Assembly: GCA_003523085.1 (NCBI GenBank)
Contig: DPHD01000024.1
Coordinates: forward strand, 46,149-110,148
DNA: 64,000 nt
Origin: Oceanospirillaceae bacterium
Lineage (GTDB): Bacteria; Pseudomonadota; Gammaproteobacteria; Pseudomonadales; Balneatricaceae
Direction of reading: 5' to 3'
Part shown: positions 1 through 8,415 of the stretch, piece after piece
How positions within the stretch are numbered: position 1 is the stretch's first letter
Layout of the letters: the number at the start of each line of letters is the position of its first letter
Notes under the pieces: generated by a model
What the model was told of the DNA's origin: nothing
The model's database searches: none
What the model saw: only the letters and a program-made list of their open reading frames with translations
Program-made: the position numbers and the translations under genes

Positions 1-1511
1 CTGCTTAGGTCGGCTTCGTTAGCAATGGCGCCAACAATGTCGCCTGGCTTAACTTGGTGGTCATGGCCCACTTCAATACGGAAGCGTTCCATGGCGATAG
101 ATTCGCCAGAGAAGGTTTCTTCCTTGCGCTCACGGCGTGGACGGCGTTCTTCATCACCAAAACCAGGTGTGGCATCGCGTGAATCACGACGTTCAGGCTT
201 GCGTGGCTCTTCCATCACTAACGGGCGGTCTTGTTGGGCCATAAAGGCCAAGGCTGCTGCCACTTGCTCTGGGGCGATTTCACGTTCCTTCACAAAGGCT
301 TCAATTAGGTCGCTGTAGATGCTTAGGTCAGACTGTTCAAGGGCTTTGTCGATGCTGGCTTTAAACTGGTCGATACGACGGGTTTGTACTTGCTCACGGC
401 TTGGTAATTCCATTGGGGTAATGGTCTGACGCGTAGCTTTTTCGATAGAGCGCAGCATGTTGCGCTCACGTGGTGCGACAAACAAAATGGCGCTACCGGT
501 ACGGCCGGCACGACCAGTACGGCCAATACGGTGAACGTAGGCTTCTGTGTCGTAGGGAATGTCGTAGTTAATGACGTGGCTTACACGAGCAACGTCAATA
601 CCACGAGCAGCTACGTCTGTAGCCACAACGATATCGATTTTGCTTTTCTTTAAATGCTCAATGGTGCGCTCACGCAACTGCTGAGACATATCGCCGTTGA
701 TGGCGGAGGCGCGATGACCGCGTGCTTCTAGCTTTTCAGCCAGTTCAACGGTTAAGGTTTTGGTGCGTACAAAGACGATAACACCATCAAAATCTTCGGC
801 TTCTAAGATGCGCGTCATGGCGTCTAGCTTATTGGTGCCAACGGCTTTCCAGTAACGCTGGGTAACGCTGCTTACGGTCGCAGTTTTGGCTTCAATCTTA
901 ATTTCTTCTGGGTTGTTAAGGTAAGTGTTTGCAACCTTACGAATAACAGCTGGCATGGTGGCCGAGAAAAGTGCGACTTGGCGTTCTGCTGGAGTGTGGT
1001 CCAAAATCCAAGTGACGTCGTCGATAAAGCCCATGCGTAGCATTTCGTCGGCTTCGTCTAAAACAACAGTCTTTAGCTTATCTAGCTTTAAAGTGCCGCG
1101 ACGCAGGTGATCCATGACTCGGCCTGGAGTACCAACAACTACGTGTACGCCACGTTGTAGCTGACGCAATTGACCGCTCATGCTGCTGCCGCCGTAGATA
1201 GGTAATACGTGGAAACCACGCATGTCGCTAGCGTAGTTTTGGAAGGCTTCGGCAACCTGAATGGCAAGCTCACGAGTTGGAGCCAGTACCAGTACCTGTG
1301 GGGCTTCTACTTTTAAGTCGATGTTGGATAGGGCGGGTAGAGCAAAAGCAGCGGTTTTACCTGTGCCTGTTTGCGCCGTACCTAAAATATCTCTGCCTTC
1401 CAAAAGGTGTGGAATAGCAGCGGCTTGAATGGGGGAAGGCTGTTCGTAGCCAATGCGTGTGATGGCAGAAAGTACTGGTTTAGAAAGAGCCAGTTCTGTA
1501 AAAGTGGTCAT
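1..1511 (-). CDS. deaD: ATP-dependent DEAD-box RNA helicase DeaD/CsdA (3' end beyond the window)
   Basis: Unwinds structured RNA in ribosome assembly, mRNA decay and cold adaptation. About 503 residues are present from the ATG at 1511. Visible in order: a Q motif (GYEQPSPIQ), Walker A AQTGTGKT, PTRELAIQV, GTPGRV, the DEAD box in VLDEADEML, SAT, then the second RecA-like lobe with VATDVAARGIDV and HRIGRTGRAG. A basic Arg/Glu-rich linker follows, and the last residues (VKPGDIVGAIANEADL) match the start of the DbpA-type RNA-binding domain that marks DeaD rather than RhlE or SrmB. The remaining C-terminus lies outside the window. A long untranslated stretch precedes the start, as in E. coli csdA. 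The family call is safe. Confidence 0.95.
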   Translation of the reverse strand, partial: MTTFTELALSKPVLSAITRIGYEQPSPIQAAAIPHLLEGRDILGTAQTGTGKTAAFALPALSNIDLKVEAPQVLVLAPTRELAIQVAEAFQNYASDMRGFHVLPIYGGSSMSGQLRQLQRGVHVVVGTPGRVMDHLRRGTLKLDKLKTVVLDEADEMLRMGFIDDVTWILDHTPAERQVALFSATMPAVIRKVANTYLNNPEEIKIEAKTATVSSVTQRYWKAVGTNKLDAMTRILEAEDFDGVIVFVRTKTLTVELAEKLEARGHRASAINGDMSQQLRERTIEHLKKSKIDIVVATDVAARGIDVARVSHVINYDIPYDTEAYVHRIGRTGRAGRTGSAILFVAPRERNMLRSIEKATRQTITPMELPSREQVQTRRIDQFKASIDKALEQSDLSIYSDLIEAFVKEREIAPEQVAAALAFMAQQDRPLVMEEPRKPERRDSRDATPGFGDEERRPRRERKEETFSGESIAMERFRIEVGHDHQVKPGDIVGAIANEADLS

Positions 1512-1840
1512 CGTAGTATCCTAAAATAAAGAAATCTAAGGACTCAATGAACACAAATATCCACAAAGCCCGCGCGTAAACAAAGTCACTCCCTAAGCCG
1601 CACTGAATGGGGCAGAGATGGTATTGAAGTGATGTAACCCTCTGTTCGGTCTACATTGGTTTTACTTAAATCAAAGTAAGATAACCAATGCCCGGCACCT
1701 GCTGGTGCCTTACCGTGCCACTTTATTTTGAAGTGTGGCTGAGATAACGCGGATGCAAGTGATATTACGCGGCGGAGTATATGCTAATTGTATACAAAAT
1801 GCTAGAGGGGCATTTTGTATACATAGCTTGGCACCCTTGC
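1512..1840. other. Intergenic region upstream of deaD
   Basis: No gene is visible in these 329 bases between the peroxiredoxin stop and the deaD start, both on the minus strand. It holds a small perfect hairpin at 1694-1709 (GGCACC, loop TGCT, GGTGCC) with no U-run on either side, and the larger inverted repeat at 1783-1827. A long structured leader would fit cold-regulated deaD expression, but no promoter was assigned with confidence. Confidence 0.5.
1783..1827. repeat. Inverted repeat containing two TGTATACA palindromes
   Basis: Arms at 1789-1802 and 1810-1823 are perfectly complementary over 14 bases (TGTATACAAAATGC and its complement) around a 7-base loop. Past a 2-base bulge the pairing continues with GCTA/TAGC at 1783-1786 and 1824-1827. 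Each arm also contains the self-complementary octamer TGTATACA, so the element reads either as one long hairpin or as two operator-like palindromes. It starts 13 bases after the peroxiredoxin stop. There is no T-run on the minus strand after it, so a classic intrinsic terminator is unlikely. TGTATACA palindromes resemble sites of FCD-type GntR regulators; that link is inference. Confidence 0.7.
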
Positions 1841-2368
1841 TTAGGACTTAATAGCAGCCAGTACAGACTCTGCAGAACTCACAGAGAAGGGGTCGGCACC
1901 ATGGTTGTCTTCACGGCCGGGCTCTTCTAACCAATGCTCAACCACGCCATTATCAACCACCATGGCATAGCGCCATGAGCGAGGGCCAAAGCCTATATTG
2001 TGCTTGTCTACCAGCATGCCCATTTGACGGGTGAATTCACCATTGCCATCGGGGATGAATTTAATGTTTTTAATGCCTTGGTCGAGCATCCATTTACGCA
2101 TCACAAAGGTGTCGTTAACCGACAACACATAAACTTCGTCTACGCCTAGCTGCTTGAATTCTTCGTAGGCAGCTTCAAAACCGGGTACTTGCATGGTGCT
2201 GCAAGTGGGCGTAAAAGCGCCAGGTAGGGAAAATACGACTACTTTTTTATCTTTAAAAATGTCATCGGTGGTGAGGTCTTGCCAGCGAAACGGATTATCG
2301 CCGCCGATACTGGCGTCGCGCACGCGGGTTTTAAAGGTGATTTGGGGTACTGAATTTCCTGTATGCAT
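1841..2368 (-). CDS. Peroxiredoxin, Prx5 family
   Basis: Thiol peroxidase of 175 residues reducing H2O2 and organic hydroperoxides in the cytoplasm. The active-site segment PGAFTPTCS places the peroxidatic Cys at residue 56 with the catalytic Thr at 53; the partner Arg is in GPRSWRYAM. No other Cys is present, so this is a 1-Cys enzyme needing an outside thiol, typically glutathione/glutaredoxin. There is no fused glutaredoxin domain as in the Haemophilus hybrid. It stands alone between deaD and arsJ. Confidence 0.93.
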   Translation of the reverse strand: MHTGNSVPQITFKTRVRDASIGGDNPFRWQDLTTDDIFKDKKVVVFSLPGAFTPTCSTMQVPGFEAAYEEFKQLGVDEVYVLSVNDTFVMRKWMLDQGIKNIKFIPDGNGEFTRQMGMLVDKHNIGFGPRSWRYAMVVDNGVVEHWLEEPGREDNHGADPFSVSSAESVLAAIKS

Positions 2369-2405
2369 TTTATGCTCCTAGGCAGGTGGGTAAAGTGTAG
2401 GTGAG

Positions 2406-3614
2406 TTAGTGATTAATGAGGGCTAGTCGGCGCATAAACAATGCGGATGCCATTAATAATAGTGCAGAACACAATAAACACCAGATAAACCCAAAATGTA
2501 TAAACACCCAGCCGGACAACACGGTGCCTAGCAGGCGGCCGGCAGCATTGGCCATATAATAATAACCAAGGTCCATGGACACCCGATCTATATTGGCTAA
2601 GTTAACAATTAAATAGCTGTGGATGGCCGAATTAACGGCGAATACCAGGCCGAAACAAGCTAAACCAATCATCAATACCCAGGCCTTGTTGAGATCGAGG
2701 GCAAGGCCGATGGCAATCAGCACGGTGGTTGTGGTCAGCAACAGGATCCACGATAAACTATGGCGTGCTGTGACGTGGGTGGCGTATAAGCGGTGAGTTA
2801 ATTTTGGTGTGAGTGCTTGAACTATGCCGTAGCCAATAATCCATAGTGCTAAATAAGCCCCCACCTGCCAGTATTGCCACGCCAATTGCTGGGCCAAATA
2901 CACCGGTAGAGCGACTACAAACCACACATCACGAGCAGAAAAAAGAAATAAGCGAGCCAAACTAAGGTTGTTGATGGCAGGGCTTTGGGACCAAAGATGA
3001 GCCACCTTGGGTTTGTTTGTGGCGCGCCCTAAGTCGGTTTTAAGCAGTACCAGACTCAGTATCCAAACCCCTGCCAGCCCTAGTAGCATGATGAGCACAC
3101 TGCTAGCAAAACCAAAACCATTTAATAGTGCGCCGCCGAGAAAGAATCCAACGCCTTTTAAGGCATTTTTGGAGCCGGTAAGTAAGGCCACCCAGCGATA
3201 TAAACGAGCGTCTTTGCCTGCGGGCGCGAGTATTTTTACAGCGCTTTTTGCACTCATTTTATTCAGATCTTTGGCAATGCCAGAAATCGCTTGCGCCGCC
3301 ATGACCCAAGCCACTGTGAGTAAGTGAGGGCTCACAAGCAACATACTTAACGCAACTAACTGTAAGCCTAGGCCAATGTTCATGGTGCGATTAAGACCAA
3401 TGCGCGCACCAAGGTAGCCCCCGAGCAAATTGGTGATGACCCCAAACAGCTCGTAAAACAAAAACATCAGGGCAATTTGTAAGGCGTCATAGCCTAAGCT
3501 GTGGAAATGCAATACCACCAACATGCGTAAGGCGCCGTCGGTGAGGGTAAAGGCCCAGTAGTTGCCGGTGATGAGGGCATATTGACGCAACTTAGCTGAG
3601 CTGGACTCAGTCAT
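2406..3614 (-). CDS. arsJ: Organoarsenical efflux MFS transporter ArsJ
   Basis: Major-facilitator membrane protein of 402 residues with about 12 hydrophobic segments. Known ArsJ exports 1-arseno-3-phosphoglycerate, which then breaks down to arsenate outside. Segments typical of ArsJ are near the N-terminus (GNYWAFTLTDGALRMLVVLH), in LGARIGLNRTMNIGL, and in SGIAKDLNKMSAKSA and LTGSKNALKGVGFF. The call is reinforced by the GAPDH gene immediately upstream, which overlaps by one base, the diagnostic partner arrangement. No arsR or arsenate reductase gene is adjacent. Confidence 0.92.
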   Translation of the reverse strand: MTESSSAKLRQYALITGNYWAFTLTDGALRMLVVLHFHSLGYDALQIALMFLFYELFGVITNLLGGYLGARIGLNRTMNIGLGLQLVALSMLLVSPHLLTVAWVMAAQAISGIAKDLNKMSAKSAVKILAPAGKDARLYRWVALLTGSKNALKGVGFFLGGALLNGFGFASSVLIMLLGLAGVWILSLVLLKTDLGRATNKPKVAHLWSQSPAINNLSLARLFLFSARDVWFVVALPVYLAQQLAWQYWQVGAYLALWIIGYGIVQALTPKLTHRLYATHVTARHSLSWILLLTTTTVLIAIGLALDLNKAWVLMIGLACFGLVFAVNSAIHSYLIVNLANIDRVSMDLGYYYMANAAGRLLGTVLSGWVFIHFGFIWCLLCSALLLMASALFMRRLALINH

Positions 3615-4624
3615 TAATGATCTTTAGCGCACATATAGCGGGCTAATTCTGCAGCACGGTTAACATAACCCCATTCGTTGTCATACCAAAGGTAGAGTTT
3701 GACTTGGGTATCGTTGATGACCATAGTCGATAGGGCATCAACAATACAAGAGCGCGGATCGGTGCGGTAATCGATAGACACCAATGGGCGCGCTTCAAAT
3801 CCAAGGATGCCTTTTAGGGGTTCAGACTCAGAAGCGGTTTGAAGCAGTTGATTAATTTCTTCGACCGAGGTTTGGCGCTGCATTTCAAACACACAGTCGG
3901 TAAGTGATGCATTAGCTAGTGGCACACGCACGGCATGACCATTGAGCTTGCCCTTTAAGTCGGGAAAAATGTGAGTAATGGCCGTGGCAGAACCCGTGGT
4001 GGTAGGAATTAGGCTCATGCCACAGGCACGGGAGCGGCGTAAGTCGCAATGGTGGGCGTCTAATATGGTCTGAGTGTTGGTGATATCATGAATGGTGGTC
4101 ATGCAGCCATGGCGAATACCTAAGGCCTCGTGCAAGACTTTAACCACGGGGGCTAAGCAGTTAGTGGTGCACGAAGCAGCCGTGACTAATTGATGTTGTT
4201 GCGGATCGTAGAGATGATGATTAACCCCCACCACAAGGTCCAATACACCGGCTTGTTTTACCGGTGCAGTGACCAATACCCGCTTAACCCCTTGGTCCAA
4301 ATAACTTTGTAGTAAGGCTTTGGTTTTGATTTTACCACTGGCCTCGATCACCAGGTGGCAGTCACTCCAGTGGGTGGCTTGGGTGCTGGTGTTTTGGCTA
4401 TAGGCGAGGGCCTTGCCGTTAATAGAAACGGTATCTGCGTGGCCTTCAATGTCAGCCGACCAAGTGCCATGGATAGAATCAAATTTGAGTAAATGAGCCG
4501 TGGTGGCCGCATCGCCTGCGGGATCATTAAGTCGAATAAACTCAAATTCCGGCCAATTCCACGCCGCACGCAAGATTAGACGCCCCATGCGGCCGCAGCC
4601 GTTAATACCTACTTTGATGGTCAT
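3614..4624 (-). CDS. ArsJ-associated glyceraldehyde-3-phosphate dehydrogenase
   Basis: GAPDH of 336 residues. In ArsJ systems this enzyme uses arsenate in place of phosphate to make 1-arseno-3-phosphoglycerate, the substrate exported by ArsJ. Visible: the NAD-binding start [12 protein letters not shown] (usual glycolytic form is GFGRIGR), the active-site segment [12 protein letters not shown], and [11 protein letters not shown] near the C-terminus. I chose the ATG at 4624; an in-frame TTG at 4639 would add five residues and has no better ribosome site. It is translationally coupled to arsJ. A housekeeping role cannot be excluded by sequence alone but the pairing argues against it. Confidence 0.9.
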   Translation of the reverse strand: MTIKVGINGCGRMGRLILRAAWNWPEFEFIRLNDPAGDAATTAHLLKFDSIHGTWSADIEGHADTVSINGKALAYSQNTSTQATHWSDCHLVIEASGKIKTKALLQSYLDQGVKRVLVTAPVKQAGVLDLVVGVNHHLYDPQQHQLVTAASCTTNCLAPVVKVLHEALGIRHGCMTTIHDITNTQTILDAHHCDLRRSRACGMSLIPTTTGSATAITHIFPDLKGKLNGHAVRVPLANASLTDCVFEMQRQTSVEEINQLLQTASESEPLKGILGFEARPLVSIDYRTDPRSCIVDALSTMVINDTQVKLYLWYDNEWGYVNRAAELARYMCAKDH

Positions 4625-4699
4625 AATGAAGTATTGCAAAGAAACAAGATAAGGGTATTGTACCTATTTCTTCACCACTAGGGTCAAACCACGGTAAAT

Positions 4700-4924
4700 A
4701 TGATGATCAAAGCAGGCTTATACCGCCATTATAAAGGCGCACAATACCAAGTGATCGATACGGTACAGCATTCAGAAACCGAAGAAGTGCTGGTACTGTA
4801 CCGTGCCTTATATGGTGAACAAGGCCTATGGGTGAGACCTTTAGCCATGTTCACAGAAACGGTGATGGTGCAGGGTGAGTCACAAGCGCGTTTTGCTTAC
4901 CAAGGAATCTCTGAACCGTCGTAG
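4700..4924 (+). CDS. DUF1653 domain protein
   Basis: Small soluble protein of 74 residues that is nearly all DUF1653: GLYRHYKGAQYQVI, then LVLYRALYGEQGLWVRPL and a terminal FAYQG. The molecular function of this family is not established. Two consecutive ATG codons (4700 and 4703) could start it. Its last 28 bases overlap convergently with the SDR gene on the other strand. Confidence 0.85.
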   Translation: MMIKAGLYRHYKGAQYQVIDTVQHSETEEVLVLYRALYGEQGLWVRPLAMFTETVMVQGESQARFAYQGISEPS

Positions 4925-5595
4925 TTAAAGAAATGCCCACTATCGCTAATTGATAGAGCATCCAAAACCTGCCGCAAGCCAGTAACACTGGTGTGGGTGT
5001 CGATGAGGCCATTGGGGCCACCCATGTCGGTTCTAACCCAACCTGGGTGGAGCGCGACCACGGTGATGCCTTGTTCAACCAGATCGATAGATAAGCTTTT
5101 AACCACTTGGTTAACGGCCGTTTTGGATGAGCGATAGAGGTATAGCGAGCCACCCTGGTTGTCTTCAATGCTGCCCACTTTTGAACTGACGATAGCAAAG
5201 GTGCCTTGGCTGGCCACTAAGTTGCCATGCAGCGCTTGGGCTAGCATGAGCGGGGCAATAGTATTGACGTTCAACACCTCAAGCCATTGCTCACGGGTGA
5301 TGGTGCCCAGAGACTGATCCCGTGGGCCAAATACACCTGCGTTATTGATAATTAGATCTAAATCAACACCAGTAAGGCGTTTTTGAAGCGCAGCGATGCT
5401 GTTGTCATCAGCCACGTCGAGGGGCAGCAAGGTGAGCTTGTCGCATTCTAGGGCCGCAAGCTCCGCACCCATGTGTTGACGATAGGTGGCATATACACGC
5501 CAGCCATGGTCTAAATATTGTTGTGTGAGTTGCAGGCCAATGCCGCGATTGGCGCCGGTGATTAATAACTTTTTAGTGTCTTCTGGTGTGGTCAC
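4897..5595 (-). CDS. SDR family NAD(P)-dependent oxidoreductase
   Basis: Short-chain dehydrogenase of 232 residues. It has the cofactor motif TGANRGIG near residues 14-21, NNAG, a catalytic Ser in IVSSK, and the YxxxK dyad in YRSSKTAV. The short length and lack of extra domains place it among small carbonyl reductases of the C-factor/YbbO sort; the substrate cannot be told. It overlaps the tail of the DUF1653 gene and is not obviously part of an operon. Confidence 0.88.
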   Translation of the reverse strand: MTTPEDTKKLLITGANRGIGLQLTQQYLDHGWRVYATYRQHMGAELAALECDKLTLLPLDVADDNSIAALQKRLTGVDLDLIINNAGVFGPRDQSLGTITREQWLEVLNVNTIAPLMLAQALHGNLVASQGTFAIVSSKVGSIEDNQGGSLYLYRSSKTAVNQVVKSLSIDLVEQGITVVALHPGWVRTDMGGPNGLIDTHTSVTGLRQVLDALSISDSGHFFNYDGSEIPW

Positions 5596-5700
5596 AGTGG
5601 TGGCTCCTTTACTGTTAATTTACCAATCTAGATTAGTGGTGTGGCGCGTTATTGATGTACTATCGAACCCACACTCGCTTGATTGTATCTTAAACCTTAT

Positions 5701-6033
5701 ATGGCTCGCATTTTTATCACATCATTGGCTCTATGTTTGCTGCTTTTGTCGGTGGGCAAAAGTTACGCGTCTGCCAATATGCCGGTACCACAGGACAGTC
5801 ATGCCATGATGGACGTACAAACATGCCACATGCAAATGGCACAAGCCTGTGATGGTATGGATGCGGGGGACGATTTTTTGAGCCATTTTCAATGCCACTT
5901 AAACATGATTTCCATGATCAGTGGCTATGCAGGCATTGGTCTTACTGACCTGCCGGCACCTTATTTTGATTATCGCTTTATAACTAAGGTCCATATTCAA
6001 GCCTTAACCACCAAGCCTCCTAAACAGGCCTAG
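5701..6033 (+). CDS. Small secreted Met/His/Cys-rich protein, probably copper-related
   Basis: A 110-residue protein with a clear signal peptide (MARIFITSLALCLLLLSVGKSYASA). The mature part is rich in possible metal ligands: HAMMD, CHMQMAQACDGM and HFQCHLNM. The C-terminus ends in KPPKQA, as in several uncharacterised proteins beside copper-handling genes (DUF2946-like), but I do not recognise the family firmly. I prefer the ATG at 5701 over a TTG at 5683. It opens a same-strand run with three c-type cytochromes, then a MerR regulator and copA, which suggests periplasmic copper binding; that is inference. Confidence 0.6.
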   Translation: MARIFITSLALCLLLLSVGKSYASANMPVPQDSHAMMDVQTCHMQMAQACDGMDAGDDFLSHFQCHLNMISMISGYAGIGLTDLPAPYFDYRFITKVHIQALTTKPPKQA

Positions 6034-6102
6034 TCTGCTGATATCCGGCCATACACGCCACAAAACCAAGCAAAAATACTAGACTACTATTTGGGCCCTT
6101 CA

Positions 6103-6513
6103 ATGAACACCACCTTCAAAACCGTAATCCTCCTACTTACCACCTTTACCCTAGCTAATCCACTTTACGCGGCTCACAACATCAGCCATGTGGATGTTAA
6201 GGTAGGTGACTTGTCCGTTATAGCCAGCAAAGGCCAAATGGTATTTAACACCAACTGTGCGCAATGCCATGGTGTTGATGCCGCCGGTGGCGTAGGCGGA
6301 CCGCCATTAATACACAACATCTATAATCCGGGTCACCATGCCAATGAAGCCTTCATTCGTGCGGTGCGTAATGGTGTAAGGCAGCATCACTGGCAGTTTG
6401 GTGATATGTCGTCGCAACCACAAGTTGCCTTTGGTGACATGGTATTCTTGTTGAAATTTATTAGAGAAGTGCAGCAGCAAAATGGTATTAAGACCATAGC
6501 TCACAAAATGTAA
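6103..6513 (+). CDS. Secreted c-type cytochrome, class I
   Basis: A 136-residue protein with a signal peptide ending near LYAAH and one heme-attachment site, CAQCH, about 50 residues in. The motif GGPPLIH follows, and methionines in the C-terminal half (for example QFGDMSSQP) could be the sixth heme ligand. It is a single-domain periplasmic electron carrier. The ATG at 6103 is preferred over an upstream TTG at 6091. It sits in a cytochrome gene run, so it probably exchanges electrons with the neighbouring c' and diheme proteins; the terminal partner is unknown. Confidence 0.85.
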   Translation: MNTTFKTVILLLTTFTLANPLYAAHNISHVDVKVGDLSVIASKGQMVFNTNCAQCHGVDAAGGVGGPPLIHNIYNPGHHANEAFIRAVRNGVRQHHWQFGDMSSQPQVAFGDMVFLLKFIREVQQQNGIKTIAHKM

Positions 6514-6563
6514 TAGGGCTTCATATTGAAGCAGTAAACTCGAGACACCACGAAGAGACGATA

Positions 6564-7034
6564 ATGATGATACATACTATAAAACACACGATGGCCCTAA
6601 CCTTGATGTTGCTTGGACTTGCCAGCGCCGCCAGTGTAAGTGCCCACGATGGCGCCAGTGGCGTGGTTAAAACCCGCAAGGATGCTATGGCGGATATGGC
6701 CGACGCCATGAAGGCGATGGCCAAGGTAGTGAAAGGTAAGACGGCCTACGCGCCACAGCTATTCATAGACAATGGAACCACCATTGTGGGGCATAGTGCT
6801 ATGTTGGTTGACCTATTCCCCGCAGGATCTAAGCAAGGCAAGAGTGAAGCCAAACAGTTAATTTGGCAGCAGTGGGACGACTTTGTCACTTTGGCGCAGC
6901 GTACAGAAACCGCAGCGCAAGGGCTGGTTGATATGGCCCAGCAAGGGAGCGAGTTGCGGCCCTTAAAGAAACAATTTGCCAAGTTAGGCGGCAGCTGCAA
7001 AGCCTGCCACCAAGACTATCGTCAGAAGAAATAG
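6564..7034 (+). CDS. Cytochrome c' (class II) family protein
   Basis: A 156-residue secreted protein. The signal peptide ends around SVSAHDG, followed by a mostly helical region. The heme site is at the extreme C-terminus (CKACHQDYRQKK), the hallmark of the four-helix-bundle cytochromes c'. Such proteins bind NO or CO or act as electron carriers in the periplasm. It begins 50 bases after the preceding cytochrome and ends 4 bases before the diheme cytochrome start, consistent with one transcript. Confidence 0.87.
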   Translation: MMIHTIKHTMALTLMLLGLASAASVSAHDGASGVVKTRKDAMADMADAMKAMAKVVKGKTAYAPQLFIDNGTTIVGHSAMLVDLFPAGSKQGKSEAKQLIWQQWDDFVTLAQRTETAAQGLVDMAQQGSELRPLKKQFAKLGGSCKACHQDYRQKK

Positions 7035-7038
7035 CGGC

Positions 7039-7881
7039 ATGATAATGCAAAAAAGCTGGGCTTTGTTGCTGGTTGTATGTGCCACCCATGGGGTTGCCGC
7101 GGCGCAACCCACGTCGGTAGCCCGTGGTGAATATGTATTTAACATGGGCGGCTGTGCATCGTGCCATACTCAGGACCAACCCTTGGCTGGGGGAGTGGAA
7201 CTCGTCACTCCATTTGGCACTTTCTACAGTCCGAATATCAGCCCTGATCCCCAGTATGGTATTGGTGGCTGGAGCAATACCGAATTCATAATGGCCATGC
7301 GTCAAGGGGTGAGCCCCGACGGTGAGCATTATTATCCGGCGTTTCCCTATACCTCATACGTCAATATGCCAACCCAGGACTTAATTGATTTGAAAGCGTA
7401 TTTGGATGCACAAGAACCCGTGCCTAAGCCGACTTTGCAACACGCATTGGATTTCCCTTTTAATCAACGTGCTTTGCTGGGCATGTGGAAAATTCTAAAC
7501 GTCAGCCCATCGTGGGTGTCAGACCCGCAACAAAGTGCCGGTTGGAATCGAGGCAGCTACCTCGTCAATGGCCCCGGTCACTGTGGGCAATGCCACACAC
7601 CCAGAAACATCATCGGTGGCCTGCAGAGTGATGTGGGCATGATTGGCAATGTGGATGGGCCCGATGGTGAAAATGTACCTGCGCTTCTGGACGTGGCGCA
7701 GGCCGCTTTTGGGGGCTGGGCGTTAGAGGATATTAGTTTTGCCTTGGAAATAGGCATGACGCCCGAGGGCGACTTTTTGGGCGGCAGCATGAGCCACGTG
7801 GTTGAAAACACCACCGGCAAAATGACCCCAGAAGACATCGAGGCAGTTGCCGAATATTTGTATTCCCTTAACCATCCCTAA
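7039..7881 (+). CDS. Diheme c-type cytochrome
   Basis: A 280-residue secreted protein with a short signal peptide (ending VAAAQ) and two class I heme domains with CASCH near residue 40 and CGQCH near residue 180. The sequence around the first site (GEYVFNMGGCASCHTQ) and PFGTFYSPNISPD resembles the cytochrome subunits of membrane-linked alcohol or sugar dehydrogenases. No dehydrogenase subunit is nearby, so the electron donor is unknown. Fourth gene of the copper/heme run. Confidence 0.87.
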   Translation: MIMQKSWALLLVVCATHGVAAAQPTSVARGEYVFNMGGCASCHTQDQPLAGGVELVTPFGTFYSPNISPDPQYGIGGWSNTEFIMAMRQGVSPDGEHYYPAFPYTSYVNMPTQDLIDLKAYLDAQEPVPKPTLQHALDFPFNQRALLGMWKILNVSPSWVSDPQQSAGWNRGSYLVNGPGHCGQCHTPRNIIGGLQSDVGMIGNVDGPDGENVPALLDVAQAAFGGWALEDISFALEIGMTPEGDFLGGSMSHVVENTTGKMTPEDIEAVAEYLYSLNHP

Positions 7882-7914
7882 TTGGCTATTGGCCCATGGT
7901 CCAATAGCTTGGGC

Positions 7915-7946
7915 TTGACCTATGTGTAACACTTGGGTTTTATACT
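7915..7946 (+). promoter_or_regulatory. MerR-type promoter and operator of the regulator-copA operon
   Basis: TTGACC at 7915-7920 and TATACT at 7941-7946 are separated by 20 bases, the over-long spacing repaired by MerR-family activators. The spacer carries a 21-base dyad at 7918-7938 of the form ACCnAnGTGTnACACnTnGGT. The regulator start codon is 35 bases downstream of the -10. This implies an autoregulated, metal-induced transcript covering merR and copA. Confidence 0.85.
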
Positions 7947-7980
7947 AGAAGTCTAAACGCGTTCACTTGAGTCATTGCCC

Positions 7981-8415
7981 ATGAAAACCGTAAGCCAACT
8001 TGCCAAAACAGCAAAAGTGACTGCGGAAACTGTGCGCTATTATAGCCGCTTGGGCTTGCTGGAAGCCCAGCGAGACCCGCATAACGGCTATCAGTTATTT
8101 GACCAAAACGCAGTGCACCGGCTGGCTTTTATTAGCCACTCTCGTGCCTTGGGATTTAGCTTGAAGGATATAGGCGCCATCTTGCAACAGTCGACCCAAG
8201 GCGACTCGCCGTGCCCTATGGTGAGGGATATGCTACGCCAACGAGTGCCTGTAGTAGCGGCAAAAATACGCCTTTTAGAAGAGCAAATGGCACGTATGCA
8301 GTTAGCCTTAGAACAGTGGCAAAGCATGCCCGACGGCGTGCCCGATGGGCATCATATTTGCCATCTAATTGAAGACTGGCAGGCGCCAGCGATAGAGATT
8401 GAAGATCATGAGTAA
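7981..8415 (+). CDS. MerR-family metal-responsive transcriptional regulator
   Basis: A 144-residue activator with an N-terminal winged-helix DNA-binding domain (VSQLAKTAKVTAETVRYYSR), a long dimerisation helix, and a C-terminal metal loop. Candidate ligands are the Cys in DSPCPMV and Cys/His in GHHICHLIED; the loop is not the classic CueR CX7C pair and looks closer to the ZntR/CadR layout. Coupling to a copper-type ATPase still makes a monovalent metal likely. The ATG at 7981 is preferred over the TTG at 7975. The end overlaps the copA start by 8 bases. Confidence 0.88.
   Translation: MKTVSQLAKTAKVTAETVRYYSRLGLLEAQRDPHNGYQLFDQNAVHRLAFISHSRALGFSLKDIGAILQQSTQGDSPCPMVRDMLRQRVPVVAAKIRLLEEQMARMQLALEQWQSMPDGVPDGHHICHLIEDWQAPAIEIEDHE

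Noticed and set aside
1694..1709. GGCACC/GGTGCC hairpin as a terminator
   Set aside because: No U-run follows on either strand and only six pairs form; kept only as part of the leader description.
6886..7329. Open frame of 147 codons on the minus strand
   Set aside because: Overlaps two cytochrome genes that have signal peptides and heme motifs in the other strand.
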